Counted from the first letter of the stretch, positions 26,892 to 35,844 are shown. The stretch is 64,000 bases of DNA from DASQFQ01 sp963802905 (GCA_963802905.1 CAWDKH010000019.1:62001-126000); one strand, 5' to 3'. Translations and numbers: made by a program. Notes: generated by a model from the sequence alone, not told the origin.

Positions 26892-27571
26892 TCATCTACG
26901 GCCGCAACGCCGTCACCGAGGCGCTGCGAGGCAAGCGCCGGGTTCGGCACATCTGGGCGGTCAAGGGGGACTGGAGCGGCGCGCCCGTCACGCAGGCCTC
27001 ACCGGCCGACATCACCGCCCGCTGCGGCTCTGACGCCCACCAGGGCGTCTGTGCCGACGTCGAGGACTACCGCTACGCCGACGCCGCCGAGCTGCTGGCG
27101 CACCCCGATCCGTTCCTGATCGCCCTCGACGAGGTGACCGATCCGCAGAACCTCGGCGCGGTCTGCCGGACGGCGGAGGTCGCGGGCGCGTCCGGGGTGA
27201 TCCTGCCCGAGCGGCGCTCGGCCGAGGTCACGCCGGCGGTCTGCAAGGCCTCGGCGGGGGCGGTCGAGCACCTCGCGATCGCTCAGGTCCGCAACCTCGC
27301 GGACTTCCTCGGCGCCGCCAAGAAGGCCGAGTGCTGGGTCTACGGCGCCGACGCCGGCGCGCGCACCCAGTACCGGGCGCCCGACTACCGCGGCGGGGTC
27401 GTCCTGGTGCTCGGAGCGGAGGGCAAAGGCCTCAGGCCGAGGGTGAGGGATGCGTGCGACGACCTCGTCGCGCTGCCCATCCGGGGACGCATCGACTCGC
27501 TCAATGTCAGCGCAGCCGCGGCGGTTCTTATGTACGAGATCTTGCAGCAACGCCTTGACACCTCCACATAA
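26888..27571 (+). CDS. rlmB: 23S rRNA (guanosine-2'-O)-methyltransferase RlmB-type
   Basis: The 227-residue SPOUT methyltransferase starts IIYGRNAVTEALRG, the substrate-binding domain. The three TrmH motifs follow: DEVTDPQNLGAVCRTAE, VVLVLGAEGKGL and LPIRGRIDSLNVSAAAAVLMYE, which form the knotted SAM site. GTG 26888 overlaps the cysS stop (GTGA). The N-terminal domain is shorter than in E. coli RlmB, so TrmH-group assignment is certain but the exact rRNA position is inferred. Confidence 0.93.
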   Translation: MIIYGRNAVTEALRGKRRVRHIWAVKGDWSGAPVTQASPADITARCGSDAHQGVCADVEDYRYADAAELLAHPDPFLIALDEVTDPQNLGAVCRTAEVAGASGVILPERRSAEVTPAVCKASAGAVEHLAIAQVRNLADFLGAAKKAECWVYGADAGARTQYRAPDYRGGVVLVLGAEGKGLRPRVRDACDDLVALPIRGRIDSLNVSAAAAVLMYEILQQRLDTST

Positions 27572-27583
27572 CCGTGTCACATT
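27555..27583 (+). promoter_or_regulatory. Possible sigma-70 type promoter for the sigH-like gene
   Basis: A consensus TTGACA (27555-27560) inside the 3' end of rlmB is followed after 17 bp by CACATT, a weak -10. The next gene starts at 27699, leaving a 100-nt leader. The -10 is poor, so confidence is low. Confidence 0.3.
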
Positions 27584-27698
27584 GCCTCAATCATCACGCT
27601 GAAGTCGAGGGTTAAGCCCCCGATCGAGGCTCATAGGCGCCAGGGGAGGAGTGCGTCACGACAATTTCGGGCTCTCTGGGCTCGAGAAGGGGTGCGTT

Positions 27699-28346
27699 GT
27701 GGCAAAGATCTCCCAAAAGCCTCAGGGTCAACTTCACGTTGAGGATGGGTACCTCATCGCGTTGGCCAAGCAGGGAAACGCGGATGCGTACGACCGTTTG
27801 GTGCGCCGCTACTACTCGTTCGTGCGGCTGAAGGCCTCGTCGTACTTCCTGATCGGCGGCGACTCCGACGACCTCATCCAAGAGGGCCTGGTGGGGCTCT
27901 ATAAGGCGATCCGCGACTTCCGCACGGACCGCGAGTCGTCGTTCCGCAACTTCGCCGAGCTCTGCATCACGCGCCAGATCATCACCGCGGTCAAGACCGC
28001 GACGCGCAACAAGCACACGCCGCTCAACGGCTACGTGTCCTTCTCGGCCACGCCCGCGGGCGCCAGCGATTCAGAGCCCACCCTCGACGAGGTGCTCCCA
28101 GGGTCGACCACGTGGGACCCGGTCAACCAGGTGATCTCCTCCGAGGAGCTGCGCTCGCTCGTCGCGTGCCTGAGCACCGTCCTCTCGGACCTCGAGGCGC
28201 GCGTGCTCTCGCTCTACCTCGACGGCTACTCCTACACCGTGATCGGCGAAATGATCGACTGCGACTGCAAGACCGTCGACAACGCCCTGCAGCGCGTCAA
28301 GCGCAAGGTCGGCGCGCATCTCGACTCGCGCGCGGTGCTTGCCTGA
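27699..28346 (+). CDS. sigH: SigH-like RNA polymerase sigma factor
   Basis: The 215-residue sigma-70-family protein has the same size and architecture as Bacillus SigH (218 aa). Region 2 contains AYDRLVRRYYSFVRLKASSYFLIGGDSDDLIQEGLVGLYKAIRDF-type blocks with SFRNFAELCITRQI; region 4 contains LSDLEARVLSLYLDGYSYTVIGEMI and KTVDNALQRVKRK. GTG 27699 is chosen because AGAAGGGG precedes it at good spacing; GTG 27651 is an upstream alternative. The cysS-rlmB-sigH order supports orthology. Nothing sporulation-related is visible, so its role here is open. Confidence 0.87.
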   Translation: MAKISQKPQGQLHVEDGYLIALAKQGNADAYDRLVRRYYSFVRLKASSYFLIGGDSDDLIQEGLVGLYKAIRDFRTDRESSFRNFAELCITRQIITAVKTATRNKHTPLNGYVSFSATPAGASDSEPTLDEVLPGSTTWDPVNQVISSEELRSLVACLSTVLSDLEARVLSLYLDGYSYTVIGEMIDCDCKTVDNALQRVKRKVGAHLDSRAVLA

Positions 28347-28379
28347 AGCTCAACCTGGCTTACCTGATGTAATCGGCGC

Positions 28380-28739
28380 ATGCCGACCTGGCTCATCATC
28401 GTGCTGGCCGTCTTCGTGGTCCTCGCCGTCGGCGGGGCGATCGCAGCGCGCCGCCGGCTCGCCGCGACCCAAGATCGCTTCGAGCTCGACCTGCAGCGCG
28501 TCAATCGCGACCTCGCGGTCGCCCACGCGGAGGATCGCGGCTGGGAGCGCGCCACGCTCGAAGCCTCCGCGCGCCAGTGCTACGCCGCCGAGCGCGGCAG
28601 CGAGCCCACCAACCTCGAGCTCGTGCAGGTCATCGACCGTCCCGGAACCGACGACGACCACGCCATCTTCCGGATCGGCGACGAGCGCCTGACGCTCGGC
28701 CGCCGCGACGGCCACTGGGTGCTGGAGCGCCTCGAGTAG
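28380..28739 (+). CDS. Small single-helix membrane-anchored protein
   Basis: The 119-residue protein is not assigned to a family. Residues 1-25 form one transmembrane helix (WLIIVLAVFVVLAVGGAIAA) followed by RRR, placing the remainder in the cytoplasm. A charged coiled-coil-like stretch (about 30-65) and a small beta-rich end (FRIGDERLTLGRRDGHWVLERLE) follow. It starts 33 bp after sigH on the same strand, and its stop abuts the stop of the convergent LOG gene with no gap. Confidence 0.65.
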   Translation: MPTWLIIVLAVFVVLAVGGAIAARRRLAATQDRFELDLQRVNRDLAVAHAEDRGWERATLEASARQCYAAERGSEPTNLELVQVIDRPGTDDDHAIFRIGDERLTLGRRDGHWVLERLE

Positions 28740-29462
28740 CTAGGCCGCGCGTGGCCGCCGATGGTCGGCGGACTCGCAGATGGCGAGCATCTCGCCGAGA
28801 TCGTCCGTGACGCACAGGCGCTCGACGTCGTGCGGGATGATCTTGCCGCCCGCAAGCACGGGGCCGCTGAGCCAGTCGACGAGCCCCTGCCAGTAGGCGG
28901 AGTCGAGCAGCACGATCGGGAAGCCCTTGATCTTGCGGGTCTGGCGCAGCGTGGCGGCCTCGAACAGCTCGTCGAGCGTGCCGAACCCGCCGGGCAGCGC
29001 CACGAACGCGCTGGCGTAGCGCACGAACATGACCTTTCGCGTGAAGAAGTAATGGAAGGTCAGCGGCAGGTCGACCCACTCGTTCATCGCCTGCTCGTGC
29101 GGCAGCTCGATGTCGAGCCCGATCGAGGGCACGCCGGCCTCGCGGGCGCCGCGGTTGGCGGCTTCCATCACGCCCGGGCCGCCGCCGGTGATGATCGCGA
29201 AGCCCGCCTCGCCGAGCAGGCGCGCGGCGACGCGTGCGCGCTCGTACTCCGGGTGGTCGCGGGGCGTGCGGGCGGAGCCGAAGATCGACACCGCCTTGCC
29301 GATGTGGGCGAGCGCGGAGAACCCCATCCGCAGCTCCTCGTCGATGCGGTCGATGCGCGACTCGTCGTCGAGGTAGGACTCGACGTCGACCGACTCGGCC
29401 TCGAGCAACTCCTCGTCGAGCGACTCCGCGCGTCGGAGATCGCCATCCGCATCCTCGGTCAC
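28740..29462 (-). CDS. LOG-family Rossmann-fold protein (TIGR00730 type)
   Basis: The 240-residue protein has the lysine-decarboxylase-like fold of LOG enzymes, which release free bases such as cytokinins or other N6-modified adenines from nucleotide monophosphates. The diagnostic motif PGGFGTLDELFE is present, with IITGGGPGVMEAANRGA earlier and FFTRKVMFV between. The first 50 residues are an acidic extension (DEELLEAESVDVESYLDDE). This longer LOG class is usually distinct from the short plant-like enzymes, so cytokinin activation should not be assumed. Confidence 0.88.
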   Translation of the reverse strand: MTEDADGDLRRAESLDEELLEAESVDVESYLDDESRIDRIDEELRMGFSALAHIGKAVSIFGSARTPRDHPEYERARVAARLLGEAGFAIITGGGPGVMEAANRGAREAGVPSIGLDIELPHEQAMNEWVDLPLTFHYFFTRKVMFVRYASAFVALPGGFGTLDELFEAATLRQTRKIKGFPIVLLDSAYWQGLVDWLSGPVLAGGKIIPHDVERLCVTDDLGEMLAICESADHRRPRAA

Positions 29463-29490
29463 CTCAACAGGGTAGGGCCGCCCTCCGAGG

Positions 29491-31605
29491 TCACCGGATC
29501 GCCGGCGGCGGCCGCAGCCGCTGCCAGGCGAAGGCGCCGAGCAGCAGCAGCGCGCCGAGCGCGACGAACGACGCGACGCGGTACAGCGAGTCGAGCGACG
29601 AGAGGTCGTAGAGGAAGACCTTTGCGAGCGTCAGGCTGAGGAGCGAGAGCGCGCCGACACGCAGCTCGTGGCGGTCCCGGACGAGGCCGGCGAGTAGCGT
29701 TGCGACGCCGACGACCGCCCACAGGCCGCTGAGCAGCGCTTGACCCTGCTGGCGGACGCCGAGCTCGCCCACCCCAGCCTCGCCGGCGACCGGCTGGAAC
29801 GCCGTGACCAGCTCGGTCGAGGCGAGGTAGAGCGTCGTGACCGCGGCGATCGCCAGCAGCGCGACCCGGTCAACGCCGGGCATGCGCGCGGCCGCCAGCG
29901 TCGCGCCGGCGACGGCGAGCAGCGCGAGCGCGCCCAGCGGGTCGGCGAGGCCGTAGACGAGCGCGTCAGGCGGCACGAGGATCATCAGCGCGTGGAGCGC
30001 CGCGCACCCGAGGAAGCCGACGGCGCCGGCGCGGGCGAGCGGGTTGCCGTTATGGAGCGCCAGCCCGACGAGCGCCACCGCCCCGGCGGCCCAGGCGACG
30101 GTCAGGGCCGGGCCGCTGAGCACGACAGCGGCGAGGTAGGCGACGAGCACGAGCGCGGTCCCCTCGAGCGCGGTCCGCGTGACGGGCGCGAGCGCCGAGC
30201 CGGCGATGCGCGCGGAGGCGAAGCAGCCCGCCGCGACGAGCGCGACCGCGAGGCCGCCGGCGAGGTCCGCGTCGGCGCCGGTGCTGCTCAGCGGCGCGTC
30301 GTAGACGAGCATGTGGCCGAGCGCGAGGCCGAGCTGGACGCCCACGCCGGCGAGCGCAACCTCGGCGTCGACGCGGTGCGTCGCCGCGCGGACGAGCGCG
30401 GCCATGGCGACGCCGGAGGCCGCCCAGCCGGCGACGAGCACCACGCCGTCGACCACCGAAGCGAACGCGATGTCCCCGAGCGCGACGCCGAGCACGGCGG
30501 CGGCGAGCGTGAGGTCGCGCGACACGCCGGCCATGCGTCGACCGGCCACCGCGCAGGCGAGGTGCGCGACCGCGAGGCCGGCGAGCCACGCATCGGCGGC
30601 GGTGTCCCCGGCGCTCTCCGATAGCGCGCCCCACCCGATCCACGCCAGCACAAGAGCGTTGAGCGCGAGCAGCAGCTGTGGGGCGTAGTCGACCGTCTCC
30701 GTGCGGGTGCGCAGCTCGAAGCCGACGGCGGCGACGACGCCGAGGCCGCCGAACGCGAGCAGGGTGACGAGGATCTCGGGCGCGCCCGGCGTCTCGCCGA
30801 CGAGCCAGGCGACCCACTGCGGCGTCGCGAGGACGAAGGTCGCGAACGCGAGCCAGGTCCAGCGCCGCCAGAGGACCACGCCGACCGCCGAGGCGGTGGC
30901 GAGGAACAGGAAGGCGGTGGTCGCGGGGCCCAGCTCGGCGCCGACCAGCACTGGCGAGGCCACGGCGCCGAGGATGCCCAGGCCGGCAATGCCCTCCGCC
31001 TCCCAGCGGATGGCGAGGATGGTGGCGGTCGCCGCGACCGCGAACGCAAGCGCGAGCCCGGCCGCGGCGGGGATCAGCTCGTAGGCCTGGACCGCGACGA
31101 CGATGCTGGCGAACAGCCCCGCGATCCCGGTCGCCGTGGCCGCGAGCGCGCTGTCGGTGTGGCCGCGGCGCTCGTAGGTGTGCGCACCGAGGGTCAGCAG
31201 GGCCATCGACGTGGCGGCGGCGAGCAGCGTCCGCGCCTCCTGGCCGATCCAGTCGCGCGAGATGGCGATGACGAGGAAGAAGAGCAGGCCCGCGAGCAGC
31301 GACAGCCCACCCGCCCAGGCGAGCACACGGCCGCCGAGCAGGTCCTCGAGGTTCGGCGAAGCGGCTCGATTCGCCGGGGGCGGAGGGAGCTCGAAGCGCG
31401 GAGCCGCGGGCGGTGCGACGGAGCCGGCTGCGGCGGATCGGGGCGGGGCCTGCGGCCGGGGTCGCGGTGTTGCGACGCCCACGGGGACCTCAGGATGCAG
31501 AAGGGACGCGGCCGCCGGCACGCGCCTGCCCTCGAGCTCCGCCAGCCGCGCCTCGAGAAGGCGCGTCCGCTGCTCCAGTCCATGCACCCGCTCGTCGATC
31601 GACAT
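29491..31605 (-). CDS. DUF2339 large multi-pass membrane protein
   Basis: The 704-residue protein begins with a coiled coil (DERVHGLEQRTRLLEARLAELE), continues with a Pro/Ala-rich cytoplasmic linker, then LEDLLGGRVLAWAGGLSLL, the hallmark entry of DUF2339, and about twenty helices to the end. Family function is not established; a transport or envelope role is usually assumed. The ATG at 31605 lies 20 bp from a TetR-type operator and is divergent from the tetR gene, making repression by that regulator likely. Confidence 0.85.
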   Translation of the reverse strand: MSIDERVHGLEQRTRLLEARLAELEGRRVPAAASLLHPEVPVGVATPRPRPQAPPRSAAAGSVAPPAAPRFELPPPPANRAASPNLEDLLGGRVLAWAGGLSLLAGLLFFLVIAISRDWIGQEARTLLAAATSMALLTLGAHTYERRGHTDSALAATATGIAGLFASIVVAVQAYELIPAAAGLALAFAVAATATILAIRWEAEGIAGLGILGAVASPVLVGAELGPATTAFLFLATASAVGVVLWRRWTWLAFATFVLATPQWVAWLVGETPGAPEILVTLLAFGGLGVVAAVGFELRTRTETVDYAPQLLLALNALVLAWIGWGALSESAGDTAADAWLAGLAVAHLACAVAGRRMAGVSRDLTLAAAVLGVALGDIAFASVVDGVVLVAGWAASGVAMAALVRAATHRVDAEVALAGVGVQLGLALGHMLVYDAPLSSTGADADLAGGLAVALVAAGCFASARIAGSALAPVTRTALEGTALVLVAYLAAVVLSGPALTVAWAAGAVALVGLALHNGNPLARAGAVGFLGCAALHALMILVPPDALVYGLADPLGALALLAVAGATLAAARMPGVDRVALLAIAAVTTLYLASTELVTAFQPVAGEAGVGELGVRQQGQALLSGLWAVVGVATLLAGLVRDRHELRVGALSLLSLTLAKVFLYDLSSLDSLYRVASFVALGALLLLGAFAWQRLRPPPAIR

Positions 31606-31625
31606 TTCCCGAACCTCCGTGCTCG

Positions 31626-31646
31626 TTGTTGACCACCGGTCGACAA
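31626..31646. promoter_or_regulatory. TetR-type operator beside DUF2339
   Basis: The 21-bp site reads TTGTTGACC-ACC-GGTCGACAA, with TTGT/ACAA ends and GACC/GGTC core halves. It is 20 bp upstream of the DUF2339 start, where binding would block transcription. Confidence 0.65.
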
Positions 31647-31673
31647 AACACCGAGTCAGGCGATCGGTAACAC

Positions 31674-31694
31674 CTGTCGACCGTCGGTCAGCAG
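31674..31694. promoter_or_regulatory. TetR-type operator beside tetR
   Basis: CTGTCGACCGTCGGTCAGCAG-like palindrome with core GACCGTCGGTC at 31679-31689, lying immediately upstream of the tetR -10-like TACGCT (31698-31703). This suggests autoregulation. Spacing from the neighbouring site is 48 bp centre to centre. Confidence 0.65.
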
Positions 31695-31711
31695 TGGTAC
31701 GCTCGCGGACG

Positions 31712-32263
31712 GTGAGCGAGCCCGCCTACACGCGCATGGACGTCGACGAGCGGCGCCGCCGGTTGCTCGAGCACGGAGCGGAGCTGTTCGCCCACCAGAG
31801 TTACGACGAGCTGTCGATGGCCGGGCTAGCCCGCGCGGCGGGCGTGTCGAAGGCGCTGCTCTACCACTACTTCCCCAGCAAGCAGGCGTACTTCACCGCC
31901 GTCCTGGCGGAGGGCGCCGCCGAGCTCGCGAGCGTGGTCCCTGTCGATGCGCCGCCCGCCGAGCAGCTCGACTCGTTTCTGCGCTGGGTCGACCAGCGCG
32001 GCGTGGCCTACGCCACGTTCGTGCGCGGCGCGGCGCCCGAGGTGCGCGAGGTCATGGAGCTCATCCGTGGCCACACCGCCGAGCGGATCTTCGCCGGCCT
32101 CGGCGGCTCGCCGACACCGCGCCGCCGCACCGCGGTACGCGGGTGGCTGTGGTTCATGGACGGCGCGATCCTCGACTGGCTCGAGCACCGCGACCTCGAG
32201 CGCGCCGCCCTCCGCGACCTGCTGTTGCAAGCGCTCGAGGGAGCGCTCGGCGAGCCGCTCTAG
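31712..32263 (+). CDS. TetR/AcrR-family transcriptional regulator
   Basis: The 183-residue repressor has the N-terminal helix-turn-helix ELFAHQSYDELSMAGLARAAGVSKALLYHYFPSK-type block (about residues 20-55) and a C-terminal helical ligand pocket containing FVRGAAPEVREVME and a Trp-rich WLWFMDGAILDWLEH helix suited to hydrophobic ligands. GTG 31712 has TACGCT 8 nt upstream. Two palindromes lie in the divergent region with DUF2339, and similar sites occur at 18.95 and 25.51 kb, so it may control several lipid-linked genes (inference). Confidence 0.88.
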   Translation: MSEPAYTRMDVDERRRRLLEHGAELFAHQSYDELSMAGLARAAGVSKALLYHYFPSKQAYFTAVLAEGAAELASVVPVDAPPAEQLDSFLRWVDQRGVAYATFVRGAAPEVREVMELIRGHTAERIFAGLGGSPTPRRRTAVRGWLWFMDGAILDWLEHRDLERAALRDLLLQALEGALGEPL

Positions 32264-32769
32264 TTCTGCTTCAACTTCACGAGGTCGACGATGAAGCGCA
32301 GGCACTCGTTGGGCCCGATGTTGGGCGGCGAGCCCTGGGCGCCGTAGGCCTTGTCAGCCGGGATGGTCAGCATCCGCCGGCCGCCCTTCTGCATGCCGAC
32401 GATGCCCTCGTCCCAGCCCGGGATGACCTTGCCCTCGCCGAGCTTGAACGTGAATGGCTCGCCGCGGTCCCATGACGCGTCGAACTCGACGCCCGTGCTC
32501 CAGGCGACCCCGACGTACTGCATCGAGACGGTGTCGCCCTTCTTGGCCTTCGGCCCCGTGCCGACGACGATGTCCTCGCTCTGGATCGTGTCCGGGGGCA
32601 GCTCGTCGGGGACGGTGACCACCGGCTTCTTCGACGTGTCCTTGTTATCGGGCGTGGCCGTCGCCTTCGGCGTCGGCGTGGCCGCGCTCTCGCCCCCGTC
32701 GTCGCCGCCACCGCAACCGGCGAGCGCGAGCACGAGGACGAGCAGGAGGAGAAGCGTGCGATGGGTCAC
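32260..32769 (-). CDS. FKBP-type peptidyl-prolyl isomerase lipoprotein
   Basis: The 169-residue protein is exported: a hydrophobic leader (LLLLLVLVLALAGC) ends in a lipobox with Cys about 19. A Thr/Pro-rich linker leads to one FKBP domain with GDTVSMQYVG, FDASWDRGEPFTFKLGEGKVI-type blocks, GWDEGIVGM, and YGAQGSPPNIGPN. The active-site aromatic pattern is mostly intact. It should help fold secreted proteins at the outer face of the membrane. GTG 32769 is the only start near the leader. Its end overlaps tetR by 4 bp, convergently. Confidence 0.9.
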   Translation of the reverse strand: MTHRTLLLLLVLVLALAGCGGGDDGGESAATPTPKATATPDNKDTSKKPVVTVPDELPPDTIQSEDIVVGTGPKAKKGDTVSMQYVGVAWSTGVEFDASWDRGEPFTFKLGEGKVIPGWDEGIVGMQKGGRRMLTIPADKAYGAQGSPPNIGPNECLRFIVDLVKLKQN

Positions 32770-32811
32770 AGCCGCGGCAGGGTAGCGACTCCTCCGCGTA
32801 CGATCCGCCGG

Positions 32812-34143
32812 ATGGCCGCCGACGCGCTCCCGCCCGGTCCCCGCCTGGCCCCGTTCAACCTGCTCGGCTGGACGCTGCGCGCCGTCCCATCGATGGAGCG
32901 CTGGAGGGCTCGCTACGGCGAGCGCTTCACGGTCGACCTCGGCCCGCCCGAGGGCAAGTGGATCTTCCTCACACAGCCCGACGAGATCCGCGAGATGTTC
33001 TCCGCGCCGGCCGACGTGCTGCACCCCGGCGAGGGCGCGCGCGTGCTCGAGCCGGTCGTCGGCCCTCGCTCCGTGCTGCTGCTCGACGGGCCGCAGCACC
33101 TGGCTCAGCGCAAGCTGATGCTGCCCGCGTTCCACGGCGAGCGCATGCGCGCGCTGACCGGCGTGATGGAGGAAGCGGCCGAGGCCGAGGTCGCGGGCTG
33201 GCGGCCCGGCGCGCCGTTCCCGCTCCACTCACGAACCCAGGCGCTGACGCTCGAGATCATCCTGCGCGCCGTGTTCGGCGCGCGCGAGGGCAAGCAGCTG
33301 GACGAGCTGCGGCCGGCGGTGAAGGAGTTCATGGAGCTCGGCGCTTCGCCGCTGACGCTGCTGCCGGTCTTCCGCCGCCGCCTCGGCCCGCTGACCCCGT
33401 GGGCGCGCTTCGTCGCCGCCCGCGAGCGCGCCGACGCGATGCTGTTCGCGCTCATCGAGGAGCGCCGCCGCGCCGGTGACGACGGCGACGACGTGCTCAC
33501 GATGCTGCTCGCCGCCCGCGACGAGGACGGCAAGCCGATGACCGACGGCGAACTGCGCGACGAGCTCGTCACGCTGCTGATCGCCGGGCACGAGACGACG
33601 GCCTCAGCGCTGTCGTGGGGCTTCGAGCAGATGCTGCGCGCGCCCGAGGTCCTCGCGCGCGTGACCCGCGCGGCGGTCGAGAACGACAGTGCCTACCTCG
33701 AGGCGACGGTCAAGGAGATCCTGCGCCGCCGCCCGGTGCTGCCGATCGCCGGACCGCGCCGCATCAAGCAGCCGGTCGAGATCGGTGGCCGCCGCTACGA
33801 GCCCGGCCCGGCCTTCGCCGCCTGCATCTACCTCGTGCATCACGACGCCGGCATCTACCCGGAGCCCTACGCGTTCCGGCCCGAGCGCTTCCTCGACGGC
33901 ACTCCGGGCAAGTTCAGCTGGATCCCGTTCGGCGGCGGCGTGCGCCGGTGCCTCGGCGCGTCGTTCGCCCAGCTCGAGATGCGGATCGCGCTGCGCGCGA
34001 TCCTCAGTCAGGTCGAGGTCGCGTCGGCGCTCGACGGCCGCGAAGGCATCGGCCGGCGCTCGATCACGCTGAGCCCGCGCCAAGGCACGCCGGTCTCCGT
34101 GCGCCCGCGCGTGCGCGAGCCGCAAGTCGCCCTGAGCGCCTGA
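32812..34143 (+). CDS. Cytochrome P450
   Basis: The 443-residue monooxygenase has the I-helix oxygen-activation motif AGHETTASAL, the ExxR pair in VKEILRRRP, the PERF segment in FRPERFLDG and the heme loop FGGGVRRCLGASFA with axial Cys380. ATG 32812 is chosen because TACGAT lies 7 nt upstream and the protein then begins with the usual LPPGPRLAPF proline stretch. It resembles CYP110-like/fatty-acid or terpenoid hydroxylases only in a general way. No ferredoxin gene is adjacent, so its electron donor is elsewhere. Confidence 0.93.
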   Translation: MAADALPPGPRLAPFNLLGWTLRAVPSMERWRARYGERFTVDLGPPEGKWIFLTQPDEIREMFSAPADVLHPGEGARVLEPVVGPRSVLLLDGPQHLAQRKLMLPAFHGERMRALTGVMEEAAEAEVAGWRPGAPFPLHSRTQALTLEIILRAVFGAREGKQLDELRPAVKEFMELGASPLTLLPVFRRRLGPLTPWARFVAARERADAMLFALIEERRRAGDDGDDVLTMLLAARDEDGKPMTDGELRDELVTLLIAGHETTASALSWGFEQMLRAPEVLARVTRAAVENDSAYLEATVKEILRRRPVLPIAGPRRIKQPVEIGGRRYEPGPAFAACIYLVHHDAGIYPEPYAFRPERFLDGTPGKFSWIPFGGGVRRCLGASFAQLEMRIALRAILSQVEVASALDGREGIGRRSITLSPRQGTPVSVRPRVREPQVALSA

Positions 34144-34302
34144 ACGCGGTTCTCGCGCGCACGCGCGCGAAGAGGAATTCTGGCGCAAGTTTCTCCGAAG
34201 GCCCTCGTTCCGGGTGGTACGCGCAAGGCTCCGGGCAGGGGCCGCAGCCGGGTCGACCTCCGACCTGCCTCGGGGGCTCGGCCCGGCTGCGATCATGCCT
34301 TC

Positions 34303-34824
34303 ATGCTCCGGTGGACGTGTCTGCTCGCCGGTCTCGCGCTCGTCCTCAGCGCCTGTGGTGACGATGCGAAGAAGCAGGCGAAGACGCCACCGGCGCCCAA
34401 GTCATCCGCCACCGCCACGCCCGCGCCGAAGCGCGACCCGGCCTCGAAGGCGGACGTCAAAGTCATCAAGGGCTGGACCGACGCGCTGCGCCACGGCCAC
34501 GTCAAGGAGGCGTCGCGCTACTGGGCGCTGCCGGCCGTCGTCTCCAACGGCACGCCGCCGATTCGCCTCGACGAGCGCGCCGACGTCGACTTCTTCAACC
34601 GCTCGCTCCCGTGCGGCGCGACGTTCAAGGAAGCGGTCGACACCGGCGCGTTCGTCGTCGCCACGCTCGTGCTGACCGAGCGGCCGGGCCCGGGCGAGTG
34701 CGGGACGGGCGTCGGCAACGAGGCCTTCACCGCGTTCCTCATCCGCCACCACAAGATCGTGCAGTGGCGGCGGGTGGTCGAGCCGGCGCCCCAGGACGAG
34801 GCGCCGGCCGGACCGCAGAGCTGA
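34303..34824 (+). CDS. Secreted lipoprotein of unknown function
   Basis: The 173-residue protein has a lipobox leader (CLLAGLALVLSAC, lipidated Cys at 18), a Lys/Ala/Pro linker and a small alpha-beta domain. The start of the domain, VKVIKGWTDALRHGHVKEASRYWALP, resembles NTF2-like folds that pair a short helix bundle with a sheet; this is inference. Two further Cys residues (LPCGATF and GECGTG) could form a disulfide. The stop touches the stop of the convergent secreted protein gene. Confidence 0.75.
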   Translation: MLRWTCLLAGLALVLSACGDDAKKQAKTPPAPKSSATATPAPKRDPASKADVKVIKGWTDALRHGHVKEASRYWALPAVVSNGTPPIRLDERADVDFFNRSLPCGATFKEAVDTGAFVVATLVLTERPGPGECGTGVGNEAFTAFLIRHHKIVQWRRVVEPAPQDEAPAGPQS

Positions 34825-35844
34825 CTACCGGAAAAAGAACCGCTTGCTGATCGTGATGCGCTCGGTGACGCGGCCGGGGGCCACGAGGCTCGAGCCGCGG
34901 TACGTGTAGCGGAGGCGGTACTTGCCGTAGCCGCTGACGCGGAACTTCTTGGTGAAGCGGCCCTTCGAGTTGAGCTTCGCGCTGCCGAGCTTGCGGAACT
35001 TGCCCTTCTTCCAGCGCTTGGCGATCGCAACCGTGACCTTGCCGCGGGCGACGCGCTCGCGGACCTGACCGCGGAGCTTGTAGCGCGGGCCGCGCGAGTC
35101 CGGGAACCTGACGCGCTCGAGGTCGAACGGCGCGATCGCGTTGACGACGGCTGCGGGGCTCCACGGCGTCGAGAAGATGCTGCGCTTCGCGCGCGCCACG
35201 ATCACGTAGCGGCCCGGCTTCTCGAAGCGGAAGTCGGCGAGGCCGTTGCCGGTGTTGACGAACGTCTCGCTCGACGGTCCGGTGATTGCGCCGTCGGGCC
35301 CGGTGACGCCGCCGAGTGCGTAGCGGACCTCGTAGGTGGACGCGCCGGGGTTGAGGGTGACGCCAAGCTGGTGGGTATTGGTGGAGAACGAGTTCGGCGC
35401 GCGCGTGAGCAGCTTGGCCGGCGGCGCGGTGACGGCGCTGCCGGCGTTGATCACGTACTGGTAGCGCCGCTCGGTGGCGGTGCCAGTGCAGGCCGTGTCC
35501 GCCTCGGCGTAATAGCGCAAGGCGACGGCGTAGGTGCCGTTGCCGCGGTAGTCGGCGAAGCGCCGGGTCGACGTCGTGAACTCCGGATCCAGGCACGTGC
35601 TGAGCGGCGTGACCGCCACGTTGTCGGGGCCGAAGACCTGGACGGTGAAGTTGCCGGTGTCGGTGGCCGGGACGGCGGCGGTGACCGTCACGTCCATGTT
35701 GCGGAGGCCGAAGGGCACTGAACTCAGAGGCGCGGGGTTGCCGTCGTCACCGGTGACGGTGACGGTGGGTGCCGCGGAGGCGGTCGCGGGGGCCGCGACG
35801 GCGACGGCGAGGGCGAGCAAGAGGACGATCTTCCGTTGAGACAT
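34825..35844 (-). CDS. Secreted protein with C-terminal basic beta-repeat domain
   Basis: The 339-residue protein has a clear Sec signal peptide (MSQRKIVLLLALAVAVAAPATASAA, cleavage about residue 25). The first 220 residues are Thr/Val-rich and look like beta-sandwich modules. The C-terminal 100 residues are rich in Lys and Arg (KRWKKGKFRKLGSAKLNSKGRF) and resemble the short surface-repeat ends found in Solirubrobacterales secreted proteins. No catalytic motif was found. Function unknown; surface or matrix protein is an inference. Confidence 0.7.
   Translation of the reverse strand: MSQRKIVLLLALAVAVAAPATASAAPTVTVTGDDGNPAPLSSVPFGLRNMDVTVTAAVPATDTGNFTVQVFGPDNVAVTPLSTCLDPEFTTSTRRFADYRGNGTYAVALRYYAEADTACTGTATERRYQYVINAGSAVTAPPAKLLTRAPNSFSTNTHQLGVTLNPGASTYEVRYALGGVTGPDGAITGPSSETFVNTGNGLADFRFEKPGRYVIVARAKRSIFSTPWSPAAVVNAIAPFDLERVRFPDSRGPRYKLRGQVRERVARGKVTVAIAKRWKKGKFRKLGSAKLNSKGRFTKKFRVSGYGKYRLRYTYRGSSLVAPGRVTERITISKRFFFR

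Noticed and set aside
28740..29462. Lysine decarboxylase
   Set aside because: PGGFGTLDE is often labelled that way in older annotation, but it marks LOG-type phosphoribohydrolases and there is no PLP-binding site.
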